A DNA stretch of 37,736 nucleotides from Prevotellaceae bacterium UBA4361 (GTDB lineage Bacteria > Bacteroidota > Bacteroidia > Bacteroidales > Bacteroidaceae), in contig DGSN01000031.1 in NCBI GenBank assembly GCA_002393575.1, positions 1-37,736 on the forward strand, given 5' to 3'. The stretch's first letter is position 1, and every line of letters begins with the position of its first letter. The notes below the pieces were generated by a model. It was not told where the DNA came from and did not search any database. It saw nothing but the letters and a program-made list of their open reading frames with translations. A program made the position numbers and the translations under genes. This document shows positions 15,384-22,729 of this stretch, piece by piece.

Positions 15384-16484
15384 ATGAAAAAGATCATTAC
15401 TTTTGTTTCTTTGGCACTCATGCTGATGGCTGCACCTGTGCAGGCTCAGAACATGACAACCGTCGATGCCAAAGCTGCACAAAAGGCTGAAAAAGAAAGA
15501 ATCAAGGCAGAGAAGAAGGCTGCCAAAGAGCGTGCAAAGGCTGAAAAACTCGCTGCCAAGAACGCACAAAAAGCCACTGACACAAAAACCGTCGCTCCCA
15601 TCTCGGGCGAATTCAAAAACGAAAAACCAGCTCTCGTCACATCGGGTGACTCCACTGCTTACCTCTTCGGTATCTCGCAGGCAAACGGACTGAAGGCATT
15701 CATGGCGAACCAGCTGAAAGTAGATACAGCTTACATCAACACCTTTGCACGCGGCATCATGGACCGCGTTTCTATCGACCCTGCCGACAAGGAACTTCAC
15801 GCCTACAACGAAGGACTCAACATTGGCAGTCAAATCACGCAGATGACAGAGCAATTCCGCAACGACTACTATAAGGCAGACCCATCTGCCAAGATTGACC
15901 CACGCATCGTGGCTTCCGCCATCATTGCTGGTCTGACAGGCAAGAGCGAAATGAGCTCTGACGAAGCCATGAGCCAGTTCCGCACCATCATGGCAGAGCG
16001 TCAGAAGCAGAACATGGAAGCCATGTATGGCGAGAATCGCAAGGCTGGCGAACTCTTCCTTGAACAGAACAAGAAGAAGCCAGGCGTGGTGACACTTCCT
16101 TCAGGACTCCAGTACAAGGTGCTGACCGAGGGCAAGGGTGCCATTCCAACGGAAACCCAGAAGGTGAAGGTGAACTACGAAGGACACCTCATCGACGGCA
16201 CAGAGTTCGACTCTTCGTACAAGCGCAACGAGCCAAGTACCTTCAAAGCCAACCAAGTCATCAAGGGATGGACAGAAGCACTCACGAAGATGCCTGTTGG
16301 CTCGAAGTGGGAACTCTACATACCTTACGAACTGGCTTACGGAGAGCGCGAATCAGGCAAAATCAAACCTTATTCTGCCCTCATCTTCACCGTGGAGCTA
16401 CTCGAAATCGAAGACAACGCCATCAACAAAGCCAAGACCATTGTCAACAAGGCAAAAACCAAAAAGCCTGCTGCCAAGAAATAA
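15384..16484 (+). CDS. Periplasmic FKBP-type isomerase with charged helical N-terminus
   Basis: This 366-residue protein has a signal peptide (MKKIITFVSLALMLMAAPVQA). A K/E/A-rich helix follows (about 28-70, with AQKAEKERIKAEKKAAKERA), homologous in style to the preceding small protein. Next come an FKBP_N-like helical domain (about 85-225) and an FKBP domain (about 240-340) with VKVNYEGHLIDGTEFDSSYK, VIKGWTEALTKMP, YIPYELAYGE and SALIFTVELLEI. A basic tail (NKAKTIVNKAKTKKPAAKK) ends the protein. The extra charged segments at both ends are not part of a usual FkpA. It is the third FKBP in the cluster. Confidence 0.92.
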   Translation: MKKIITFVSLALMLMAAPVQAQNMTTVDAKAAQKAEKERIKAEKKAAKERAKAEKLAAKNAQKATDTKTVAPISGEFKNEKPALVTSGDSTAYLFGISQANGLKAFMANQLKVDTAYINTFARGIMDRVSIDPADKELHAYNEGLNIGSQITQMTEQFRNDYYKADPSAKIDPRIVASAIIAGLTGKSEMSSDEAMSQFRTIMAERQKQNMEAMYGENRKAGELFLEQNKKKPGVVTLPSGLQYKVLTEGKGAIPTETQKVKVNYEGHLIDGTEFDSSYKRNEPSTFKANQVIKGWTEALTKMPVGSKWELYIPYELAYGERESGKIKPYSALIFTVELLEIEDNAINKAKTIVNKAKTKKPAAKK

Positions 16485-16507
16485 AGGTCTGAGGTCAAAA
16501 GTCTGAG

Positions 16508-16540
16508 GTCGAAGGTCGAAGGTTGATTTTGACCTTCGAC
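16508..16540. repeat. GTCGAAGGTC inverted repeat
   Basis: GTCGAAGGTC (16508-16517, overlapping a second GTCGAAGG) pairs with GACCTTCGAC (16531-16540). A further AGGTCTGAGGTC-type repeat lies just upstream. This is a short simple-sequence hairpin after the third FKBP stop. Confidence 0.55.
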
Positions 16541-16576
16541 AGAAATAAAAGCAAACTCAACTTTCAATTATCTCAT

Positions 16577-16612
16577 AAAAAAGTGCCAAAACCGACATTT
16601 TGGCACTTTTTT
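16577..16612. terminator. Perfect 15-bp bidirectional terminator
   Basis: AAAAAAGTGCCAAAA (16577-16591) and TTTTGGCACTTTTTT (16598-16612) form a perfect 15-bp stem with a 6-nt loop. The stem is A-rich on one side and T-rich on the other. It ends the FKBP cluster and insulates the Lrp gene. Confidence 0.9.
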
Positions 16613-16632
16613 GTGATAATAATTCAAAAAAA

Positions 16633-16665
16633 TTGTGCAGGAATTAAAAAAAATCATTACATTTG
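16633..16665 (+). promoter_or_regulatory. Promoter of the Lrp-family gene
   Basis: TACATTTG (16658-16665) fits the -7 consensus, and TTG at 16633-16635 is 22 bp upstream as a -33 element. The start codon follows 67 bp later. Confidence 0.6.
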
Positions 16666-16732
16666 CTTTTGTAAACGATAAATAAGATAACGATATTATT
16701 CTCCTGCAACTTCCCAGGAGACATTTTTCGTC

Positions 16733-17209
16733 ATGGAAAAGATTGACAAACTTGACAAGCAAATCATGGAGATTATCTCCGGCAACGCACGCATTCCGTT
16801 CAAGGACGTAGCCGCAGCGTGCGGAGTTTCGCGTGCAGCCATCCACCAGCGCGTTCAGCGACTCATCGACATGAACGTCATCGTGGGTTCGGGCTACAAT
16901 GTAAACCCAAAGAGTCTTGGTTATAACACTTGCACATACGTTGGCATCCGTTTGGAGAAGGGGTCTATGTATAAACGGGTGGTTGACGAACTGAAGCACA
17001 TTCCCGAAATCGTGGAATGCCACTACACCACAGGTCCTTACACCATGCTCATCAAGCTTTATGCTCGCGACAATGAGCAGCTGATGGAGTTGCTCAACAC
17101 CAAAATCCAAGGTATTCAAGGAGTGGATTCCACCGAAACCCTCATCTCGCTCGACCAGAGCATCAAGAAGGAAGTGCCTATCTCCACCGAGGAAGACAGC
17201 GTTATTTAA
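16733..17209 (+). CDS. Lrp/AsnC-family transcriptional regulator
   Basis: This 158-residue protein has an N-terminal winged HTH (DKLDKQIMEIISGNARIPFK, then AAACGVSRAAIHQRVQRLID, about 3-55). A C-terminal RAM ligand-binding domain (about 65-145) carries YTTGPYTMLIKLYARDNEQL and the GVDSTETLISL strand. Lrp proteins sense amino acids or related metabolites and assemble as dimers to octamers. Orientation and a strong upstream terminator show it is expressed from its own promoter. Its targets are not visible here, though it may control itself and the downstream DUF4491 gene. Confidence 0.93.
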   Translation: MEKIDKLDKQIMEIISGNARIPFKDVAAACGVSRAAIHQRVQRLIDMNVIVGSGYNVNPKSLGYNTCTYVGIRLEKGSMYKRVVDELKHIPEIVECHYTTGPYTMLIKLYARDNEQLMELLNTKIQGIQGVDSTETLISLDQSIKKEVPISTEEDSVI

Positions 17210-17216
17210 ATTAATA

Positions 17217-17278
17217 ATTAAGAATGAAGAATGTAGAATGAAAATTACAAAAACTAAAATACATTCTTCATTCTTAAT
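17217..17278. terminator. Perfect 19-bp hairpin built from TAAGAATGAAGAAT repeats
   Basis: ATTAAGAATGAAGAATGTA (17217-17235) is exactly the reverse complement of 17260-17278, with a 24-nt AT-rich loop, starting 8 bp after the Lrp stop. More TTCATTCTCAATTC repeats follow to about 17305, right up to the DUF4491 start. It may end or attenuate the Lrp transcript. Confidence 0.65.
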
Positions 17279-17325
17279 TCTTCATTCTCAATTCTTCATT
17301 CTCAATTTATAATTCCAACTTTCCA

Positions 17326-17649
17326 TTGAACTCTCTCCATTTCGAAGGACTCCTCATTGGCATAGCCACATTTCTCATCATAGGAATCTTTCACCCCATC
17401 ATCATCAAGATGGAATACCACACCGGCACCCGCTACTGGTGGGTACTCCTTGTAGCCGGCCTCATTGCCCTTCTCGTAGGGCTTTTCTTCGTTGAAAACA
17501 TCGTTTTCAACGCCATTCTCGGTGCCTTCGCCTTCTCCGCCTTCTGGGGCATCGGCGAACTCTTCGCACAGGAAAAGCGCGTGCAGAAAGGCTGGTTCCC
17601 ACGAAACCCGAAAAGAACCTACAAGTGGGACAAAGAATACAAGAAATAA
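17326..17649 (+). CDS. DUF4491-family small membrane protein
   Basis: This 107-residue protein has about three transmembrane helices (FEGLLIGIATFLIIGIFHP, WWVLLVAGLIALLVGLFFV, and AILGAFAFSAFWGIGELF) and a basic soluble tail (KRVQKGWFPRNPKRTYKWD). The pattern matches the Bacteroidetes DUF4491 family, which has no known function. No ATG is available near the N-terminus; the likely start is TTG at 17326. The codons just upstream are heptanucleotide repeat sequence, so the original start region may have been overwritten by the repeat. The gene ends before a strong terminator. Confidence 0.75.
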   Translation: MNSLHFEGLLIGIATFLIIGIFHPIIIKMEYHTGTRYWWVLLVAGLIALLVGLFFVENIVFNAILGAFAFSAFWGIGELFAQEKRVQKGWFPRNPKRTYKWDKEYKK

Positions 17650-17670
17650 CCCACTGAATTCACACATAAT

Positions 17671-17718
17671 AAATATAGCCTTGTTGTCAGACTCATGAGC
17701 TGCAACAAGGCTATATTT
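17671..17718. terminator. Perfect 16-bp bidirectional terminator between convergent genes
   Basis: AAATATAGCCTTGTTG (17671-17686) pairs perfectly with CAACAAGGCTATATTT (17703-17718). The 16-nt loop contains the palindrome CTCATGAG. It serves the DUF4491 gene on one side and the thioredoxin gene on the other. A degenerate copy of the same hairpin lies at 20958-20996. Confidence 0.88.
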
Positions 17719-17743
17719 GTTTTTATCCGATATGTGTGCGTAG

Positions 17744-20077
17744 CTATTTCATCTTTTCCAGCAGTTCTGCCAGTGCGTCGAGGTTGCGGGCATCTACCTT
17801 TAGGTCGAGGAGGTTGCCGTTGCGGTCGAAGAGCTTGTAGGTGGGCCAGGAGTGTACATTGAGGTAGTGTTCGATGGCGCTCTGCTGGTCGTTAGGCAAG
17901 TTGTAGTGTGCCACGTTCGGGCCGCTGACGTTGTACTCCTTGATGACGTTCTCCCATGCCGTCTGCGGACTTTCGTTGGCAAGATAGAGGAACTCAATGT
18001 CGTAGTCCTTCAAGCGGGCGTACTCCTCGGTGGAGTGGCTAAGTGCCTCACGGCAAGGTCCACACCATGTGCCCCAAATGTCGAGCAGCACGAACTTCCC
18101 CTTGTAAGGTTCGAGGATTTTCTTCAGCAGTGCCTCGCCTTCAGAAATGTCCTTGAGATTGTCTGACGACTTGAGCACCAGTTTGTCGAACTCGCGGTTC
18201 TCGATGGCAAGGTAGTAGTCGTTTTGCTTCTCAATCATCGCGATACCCACAGGATTGGCGACCAAAGCCTTCAGCGTGTCGATGACCATCGGCGGCAGTG
18301 ATGAATGCGTGTGGCTAATCTCTCCATTGACCAAGCGTGAGAGCCAGATGTCCTTGAAGTCCTGGTCGGCTCCCAGCGAATCGAGGGCAAATTGTTCTTG
18401 CTTCATCTGGATGATGATGCCTTTACCTTTCAGTATTTTTTGCGCTCTCGAACCATTGATAAGCTTGTCCACCTTGGCTATCATGTCAGCATTGTCGGCA
18501 TTCAGTTTTTCTGCCACCTTCTGCTTTTCTTCTGGTGTCGCAACTGCTTCTATCTTGGCATTGGCATCAATCAGCCAGTCCTTCCACTGGTTCAGCAGCG
18601 ACAGTTCTTCGTCGTTCGAGGCTATCACGACGTTGTAGTCATAGATGTTCCAATTCTCCCTCCACACCCGTTTGCGCATCACCTCGCGGAGATAGTCGCG
18701 AGCGAATGGTGTGAAGTCACGATAGAGCGTATAGGGCTTGATGGCGTTCTGCCAACATTCCTTGTTCAGGAAATCCATGTATTCCCGTGGCATCACGTAG
18801 TTTGGAAAATGGTAACCCGCCTGCGTCATCGATTCACCCATGATGTTCTGATAGTAGCCAGCCACATAGTCCCGATAGCGCTGCGAAAGCTTCGGATGGT
18901 TCGTGACCCATTGCTCCAGTTCACTCATCTGCGCCCGTCTGACGCTGTCGGCTTGAGCCAGATATGTCATAGGGTCAAGGTCTTGACGACTGCGGTCTAT
19001 GTCAGCCGAAGCCCACGAATAGGGATGAGCCAACAATTCGTTCTGCACCCGCACGTCGTTGCCCATCCACAGTGTCTGCCCCGTCTTGAAGTCATTCAGG
19101 AAGAAATAGGTCTTGCCTGGCTCCAGCACAGTGCTTTTGGTAGTTCTTCCCCAGTCGAGGAACGCCTGCGACGAATTGAGCAATGGCATCTTCAGCGTGA
19201 AGCGTCCGAGCGAATCCATCGGGGCGTATGCACTCTCCTGCTCATCATTGAAGATGTTCTCAATATGTACCTCAAAATCGCTGCCATTTCTCTTCCAGAC
19301 TTCTTGTGGCATGTCCTTCAGCCAACCGACAATCGTCACGCTGTCGCCTGCTTTGTAGCCGTTATCGACAAAGCCCTTGCGCATGTCTTTCGTGGGATAG
19401 TCGGGCAATGCAGCGCCTGTTATCGGACTGCATGTCACAGGCTTCTCGTTGCCAATAGCGATGGCGCGTTGTCCCTTCTTCATCTTGCCCAGCTTGACGG
19501 TGATGCCATTGTCGAGCGTCAAGGTATAGGAATCCTTCTTCTCTGTTTGGTTGACGATGTCATACACCTGACAGCCATAGACGACGTGCTTCGGTGTGAA
19601 TCCAATCAACCAGTCGCCCGTCACCTTGTCGTACCAATAAGTATCGGCAATTCCTACAGGCTGGTTCTCTGCATCGTGAACGTTGGTGAATTTCCACGCA
19701 TTGGGTTCAGCCACATCTATCATCCATGTGTTGGTAGGGATAGGTTCGAAGATGAGCGAGAAATCCACCTTGCCGTCAGCTGGAATCTTGCAGGGTTCGG
19801 TCAGGGAGATACCCGTTGCTCCCTTCACAGCATACTCCTTCCCATCCGCACAAAGCGTAGGTCGGGTGGCAAGGGGAACCGTGTCACCCGTCTTCTGCTG
19901 AGGCACTTCCAAATGGAAGAACACCTCTGTGCGGTCATCATAAATCGACACTTTCGTTATGCTGATGATAGGCACATTCACGTAGCCCGTCACAATCTTG
20001 TTCCATACTTTCGTCTGTGCCTGTCCTACCACGGCAACGAGGGCAAGCAGCAAGGTGATAATCTTTTTCTTATTCAT
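17744..20077 (-). CDS. Secreted TlpA-like thioredoxin-domain protein
   Basis: This 777-residue protein starts at ATG 20077 with the signal peptide MNKKKIITLLLALVAVVGQA; an upstream in-frame ATG would bury that signal, so I rejected it. The long N-terminal part (about 20-640) is beta-rich then helical, of a kind common in Bacteroidetes (DUF4369-like and unassigned regions). A C-terminal TlpA/thioredoxin domain (about 650-777) contains FVLLDIWGTWCGPCREAL, with the WCGPC active site at 671-675, and the cis-proline loop SWPTYKLFDRNG. It probably reduces or isomerises periplasmic disulfides. The gene stands alone between a bidirectional terminator and its own promoter. Confidence 0.88.
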   Translation of the reverse strand: MNKKKIITLLLALVAVVGQAQTKVWNKIVTGYVNVPIISITKVSIYDDRTEVFFHLEVPQQKTGDTVPLATRPTLCADGKEYAVKGATGISLTEPCKIPADGKVDFSLIFEPIPTNTWMIDVAEPNAWKFTNVHDAENQPVGIADTYWYDKVTGDWLIGFTPKHVVYGCQVYDIVNQTEKKDSYTLTLDNGITVKLGKMKKGQRAIAIGNEKPVTCSPITGAALPDYPTKDMRKGFVDNGYKAGDSVTIVGWLKDMPQEVWKRNGSDFEVHIENIFNDEQESAYAPMDSLGRFTLKMPLLNSSQAFLDWGRTTKSTVLEPGKTYFFLNDFKTGQTLWMGNDVRVQNELLAHPYSWASADIDRSRQDLDPMTYLAQADSVRRAQMSELEQWVTNHPKLSQRYRDYVAGYYQNIMGESMTQAGYHFPNYVMPREYMDFLNKECWQNAIKPYTLYRDFTPFARDYLREVMRKRVWRENWNIYDYNVVIASNDEELSLLNQWKDWLIDANAKIEAVATPEEKQKVAEKLNADNADMIAKVDKLINGSRAQKILKGKGIIIQMKQEQFALDSLGADQDFKDIWLSRLVNGEISHTHSSLPPMVIDTLKALVANPVGIAMIEKQNDYYLAIENREFDKLVLKSSDNLKDISEGEALLKKILEPYKGKFVLLDIWGTWCGPCREALSHSTEEYARLKDYDIEFLYLANESPQTAWENVIKEYNVSGPNVAHYNLPNDQQSAIEHYLNVHSWPTYKLFDRNGNLLDLKVDARNLDALAELLEKMK

Positions 20078-20124
20078 AGTAACAAAAACAGTTAGGGGAA
20101 ATCGCCATGATGCGAAATCTTTGG

Positions 20125-20152
20125 CAAAGGTACTACTTATTTCTGAAAACAA
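20125..20152 (-). promoter_or_regulatory. Promoter of the thioredoxin-domain gene
   Basis: On the minus strand TACCTTTG (complement of 20125-20132) fits the -7 consensus, with TTG (complement of 20150-20152) about 17 bp upstream, slightly short for the class. It lies about 48 bp before the start codon and supports the start at 20077 rather than 20152, which would be upstream of the promoter. Confidence 0.6.
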
Positions 20153-20290
20153 GTACCTAATCGCCCAATTTATAGCAAATTATTGGCATCCCCCCAAAAA
20201 ATCCAGAAGCCGTTCAATTGCAGTAAAGAATAAGGAATGACGCACCTTTCATTCATACAGGGCTTGATAAGTCCTGAAAGGACGATAGAC

Positions 20291-20454
20291 CACAGGCAGG
20301 CGGTGAAGCGTAGCGGAACCCCTGCTGTGTCGCAAAGTAACAGAGAAGGGACGACGGATAAACTGGCTAACAATATCTCTCCCCCTTGGGGGAGCTGGAG
20401 GGGGCCATGTGCTTAGCAGGGGTTCTGTGCTTTGCACTTCACCGCCTGCCTGTG
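20291..20454. repeat. Long inverted repeat enclosing a GC-rich palindromic element
   Basis: The left arm 20291-20326 (CACAGGCAGGCGGTGAAG ... CCCCTGCT) and the right arm 20415-20454 are near-perfect reverse complements of about 36-40 bp, with a small difference in the middle. The 88-bp loop holds CTCTCCCCCTTGGGGGAGCT (about 20377), part of the GC-rich element also found at 28328-28494 and 36039-36157. No gene is encoded. Confidence 0.8.
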
Positions 20455-20494
20455 TTCTTTCATGCCTTCAGCATTTTAGCGGACAACAATCATA

Positions 20495-20645
20495 ACGTGA
20501 GTTCGATATAACAAAATATGTTCTTTTGTAGTGCCTCTACGAGGCAGAAATCTAACAAATCGATTCAAAATCTCATTCATATTTGTAAGATTTGAGAAGA
20601 TTTGTGAGATTTCTCGCGAAGCGACTCCTTATACCGAACTGACGT
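20495..20645. mobile_element. MITE-like element (copy D) with 7-bp target duplication
   Basis: The left end ACGTGAGTTCGATATAA (20495-20511) is identical to that of copy B; the right end TTATACCGAACTGACGT is at 20629-20645 (15 of 17 paired). AATCATA flanks it on both sides (20488-20494 and 20646-20652), a perfect 7-bp target duplication. The first 45 bp are identical to copy B, including the TGCCTC-TAC-GAGGCA hairpin, but the interior is about 30 bp shorter. Confidence 0.88.
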
Positions 20646-20708
20646 AATCATAGCAAATACAAGTTAGGGCTCAGTCTGATTCCCGACTTTGCATATACCG
20701 GCGCAGTT

Positions 20709-20835
20709 ATTGGATTGTACTGAATCGTCGAGCCTTCGGCGTAATTCAAACGAGCCCTCGCTTGAACGACAACGAGGGCTCGCTTGAACGACAACGAGCC
20801 CTCGTCTATTTATCTGAATCAAAAGCGCGATTCAG
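20709..20835. repeat. 22-bp-period array of alternating complementary decamers, copy 2
   Basis: CGAGCCTTCG (20729), CGAGCCCTCG (20751), CGAGGGCTCG (20773) and CGAGCCCTCG (20795) are spaced exactly 22 bp, the last three alternating in complementary forms. The CTTGAACGACAA spacer is shared with copy 1. The left flank GGATTGTACTGAATCG matches, inverted, the right flank of copy 1, and GAATCAAAAGCGCGATTCAG closes the right side. As with copy 1, a MITE lies within about 100 bp. The rest of the gap to 21061 holds no gene that I can support. Confidence 0.85.
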
Positions 20836-20957
20836 GGAGTCCTCACACGCACTGCTGACAATCCCCTCATGCGCTTCAGTAAATCCACGCTTGCACTTCA
20901 TCGAAAGACATGTATGAATAAACTTCAGAATGCTACTTTCTTCCGAGTGCAACAAAA

Positions 20958-20996
20958 AGCCTTGTCGCCACTCTCACGAGCAGCAACATGGCTATA
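20958..20996. repeat. Degenerate copy of the AGCCTTGT...GGCTATA hairpin
   Basis: AGCCTTGTCGCC ... CTCACGAG ... GCAACATGGCTATA matches the terminator hairpin at 17671-17718 in arms and loop (AGCCTTGTTGTC ... CTCATGAG ... GCAACAAGGCTATA). The shared loop suggests a dispersed element rather than chance terminators. It lies 66 bp downstream of the convergent end of the FGE-like gene. Confidence 0.6.
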
Positions 20997-21061
20997 ACCG
21001 CGGAATTCTGTCTTAACTAACTTAATGTCCCCACTGGAGATTTCTTTCTGGGCACATCTTC

Positions 21062-22288
21062 TCACTCCACCCTCTCGTAGTATTCATCCATCTTGGCACC
21101 CGTGATAGGATTGAGCCAGATGATGTGCATCACCTTGCCATTGTCGCTGAGTATCAGTTCCATCGCGTTTTTCTTGCCATCGAATATATTACCACTCTTG
21201 GCGGCGACAGTTTCCACAAGACATCCGTCCTCCACTGCCCATGTGCCTGTTCCGCCGAATCCGAACTTGGGATTGTTCACTCTCACGGGCGACACGTTCT
21301 GGAAGCTGCCATCGGCTGCCAAGATTTTGAGGATAGGACCATATTTGCGTTCGTTCGCATTGTCGAGCACAAATCGCTGCCATACGCCAACGAGCATTTC
21401 TCTCGATGGATTCGCCACAATGTCCTTCTCTTCCATCTTCGCTGCACGTGGAGCGGCTTCAGTCACAACGTCCTTTGTCAGATACCATTCCTTTGCCACT
21501 TCCATCAAGCGGGTGTTGCCTTTGGTGGCATCCATTGCGAGACGGAAACCGAGTCCGTCGCCTTTTCCTGATGGATACTGCAAGTCGCGATAGGCGAGTT
21601 GGCACCAATAGCTGAAATGACTGTAACCACCGCCTCTTGCCTGATGCCATGTCGCCTTCGTAGGACCTTTCGGATTCTTCTGGTCCTTATCGCTGTAAGG
21701 ACCATTGTAGTCGCTGCACCATTCCCACACGTTTCCCGTCATGTCGTAGATGCCGAGTTCGTTCGGCTGTTTGTTCGCCACATTGTGTGTGGTGCGCGTA
21801 GGGTTGCTGTCGCCCGTCCACCCCACTTCACTCAGTTTGTTGCTGCCGCTATACACATAGCCCTTTGTCTGCAAACCGCCTCTTGCTGCAAATTCCCACT
21901 CCGCTTCAGTCAGCAGACGGAAGTTGATGCCTGTAGTTTCGTTGAGTTTCTTCAGGAAAGTCTGGATTTCCTCGTAGTCGATGTTCTCCACGGGGCGATA
22001 GTTCCCCTTGAAATGGCTGTTGTTGTAACCCATCACGGCAGTCCACAGCATCTGTGTCACTTCTGTTCGCCCCACGTAGTAACTGCTGAGTGTGACGCGA
22101 TGCAGAGGGAGAGCATCCTTATTCTGCCGAGTTTGGTCGCCCATCATAAACGTACCGCCTTTCACTTCAATCATTTCGATAGGTGCATCGTTCACGATGG
22201 TTCTGAGGTTCTGAGCCTGAGCATTAGCTGCAAGCATGGTCATGCACAGTGCCACTGCGGATGACAACAAATGAGTTCTTCTTTTCAT
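21062..22288 (-). CDS. Secreted FGE-sulfatase-like domain fused to a DUF4488-like domain
   Basis: This 408-residue protein has a signal peptide ending ANAQAQ (about 25). A formylglycine-generating-enzyme/SUMF1-type domain (about 35-275) carries MIEVKGGTFMMGDQTRQNKD, FRLLTEAEWEFAARGG, GIYDMTGNVWEWCSDY and GDGLGFRLAMD. A C-terminal lipocalin-like region (about 290-408: LVGVWQRFV, GTGTWAVEDGCLVET, MHIIWLNPITGAKMDEYYER) resembles DUF4488. Authentic FGE uses a Cys pair in the GGSYxC...C segment; here that segment reads GGGYSHFSYWCQLAYR with only one Cys. Canonical sulfatase activation is therefore unlikely, and the fold is probably used for binding. It is the last gene of the sigma-factor run. Confidence 0.85.
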   Translation of the reverse strand: MKRRTHLLSSAVALCMTMLAANAQAQNLRTIVNDAPIEMIEVKGGTFMMGDQTRQNKDALPLHRVTLSSYYVGRTEVTQMLWTAVMGYNNSHFKGNYRPVENIDYEEIQTFLKKLNETTGINFRLLTEAEWEFAARGGLQTKGYVYSGSNKLSEVGWTGDSNPTRTTHNVANKQPNELGIYDMTGNVWEWCSDYNGPYSDKDQKNPKGPTKATWHQARGGGYSHFSYWCQLAYRDLQYPSGKGDGLGFRLAMDATKGNTRLMEVAKEWYLTKDVVTEAAPRAAKMEEKDIVANPSREMLVGVWQRFVLDNANERKYGPILKILAADGSFQNVSPVRVNNPKFGFGGTGTWAVEDGCLVETVAAKSGNIFDGKKNAMELILSDNGKVMHIIWLNPITGAKMDEYYERVE

Positions 22289-22373
22289 GATTATTTATGT
22301 TTTTTATCAGGGATTTAAAGGATTTTTTAGGATTTTCGCCAGATAGCAATCCTCATGTGAGAAGTTTTTTATG

Positions 22374-22570
22374 TTCCACGGAAAGAACGGAAATCTTACT
22401 TTGCACCATGCGGAGCATTTCTGTCATTTCCTTCATTTCTGTGGGACTATTATTATCCTCTATTATCCTCGCGTGGGAAGCTTTTATGTCCCACGGAAAG
22501 AACGGAAAGAACGGAAATCTTTGCTTTGCACCATGCAAAGCATTTCTGTCATTTCCTTCATTTCTGTGGG
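22374..22570. repeat. Two tandem long hairpins upstream of the FGE-like gene
   Basis: Two similar units (22374-22445 and 22490-22570) each consist of CCACGGAAAGAACGG, a middle segment, then TTTCTGTCATTTCCTTCATT and TCTGTGGG. In unit 2 the outer arms pair at about 21 of 28 positions, and the inner TGCTTTGC/GCAAAGCA (22522-22529 with 22535-22542) is a perfect stem. This gives an extended hairpin of about 80 nt. In unit 1 the inner stem is partly degraded. They occupy the 441-bp gap before the minus-strand gene at 21062-22288 and would lie in its leader if it is co-transcribed from the sigma operon. No promoter of the TAnnTTTG type stands out here. Confidence 0.75.
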
Positions 22571-22587
22571 ACTATTATTATCTTCAT

Positions 22588-22720
22588 AAGTTTTTGAGTT
22601 TTTTTAGGGATTTTTAGGATTTTCGTTTGCTACGTTGTTCCTTGTACTTTGTTCTTTGTACTTTTAAGCTCTACTTTTCACTCCCCTCGCCTTTTGGAGA
22701 GGGGTTGGGGGTGAGGCTTC
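22588..22720. repeat. Direct repeat, copy 1, at the 3' side of the 22730-23638 gene
   Basis: About 130 bp beginning AAGTTTTTGAGTTTTTT, through TTGCTACGTTGTTCCTTGTA, to a CTCCCCTC...GAGGGG hairpin and GGGGGTGAGGCT, recur at 23644-23777. Read on the minus strand, each copy follows a gene end, and the CCCCTC/GAGGGG stem could be its terminator. Confidence 0.85.
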
Positions 22721-22729
22721 TTCTTTGTT

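Noticed and set aside
18392..20095. 567-codon frame antisense to the thioredoxin-domain gene
   Set aside because: The minus-strand gene has a signal peptide and a WCGPC active site. The antisense product has no recognisable domain.
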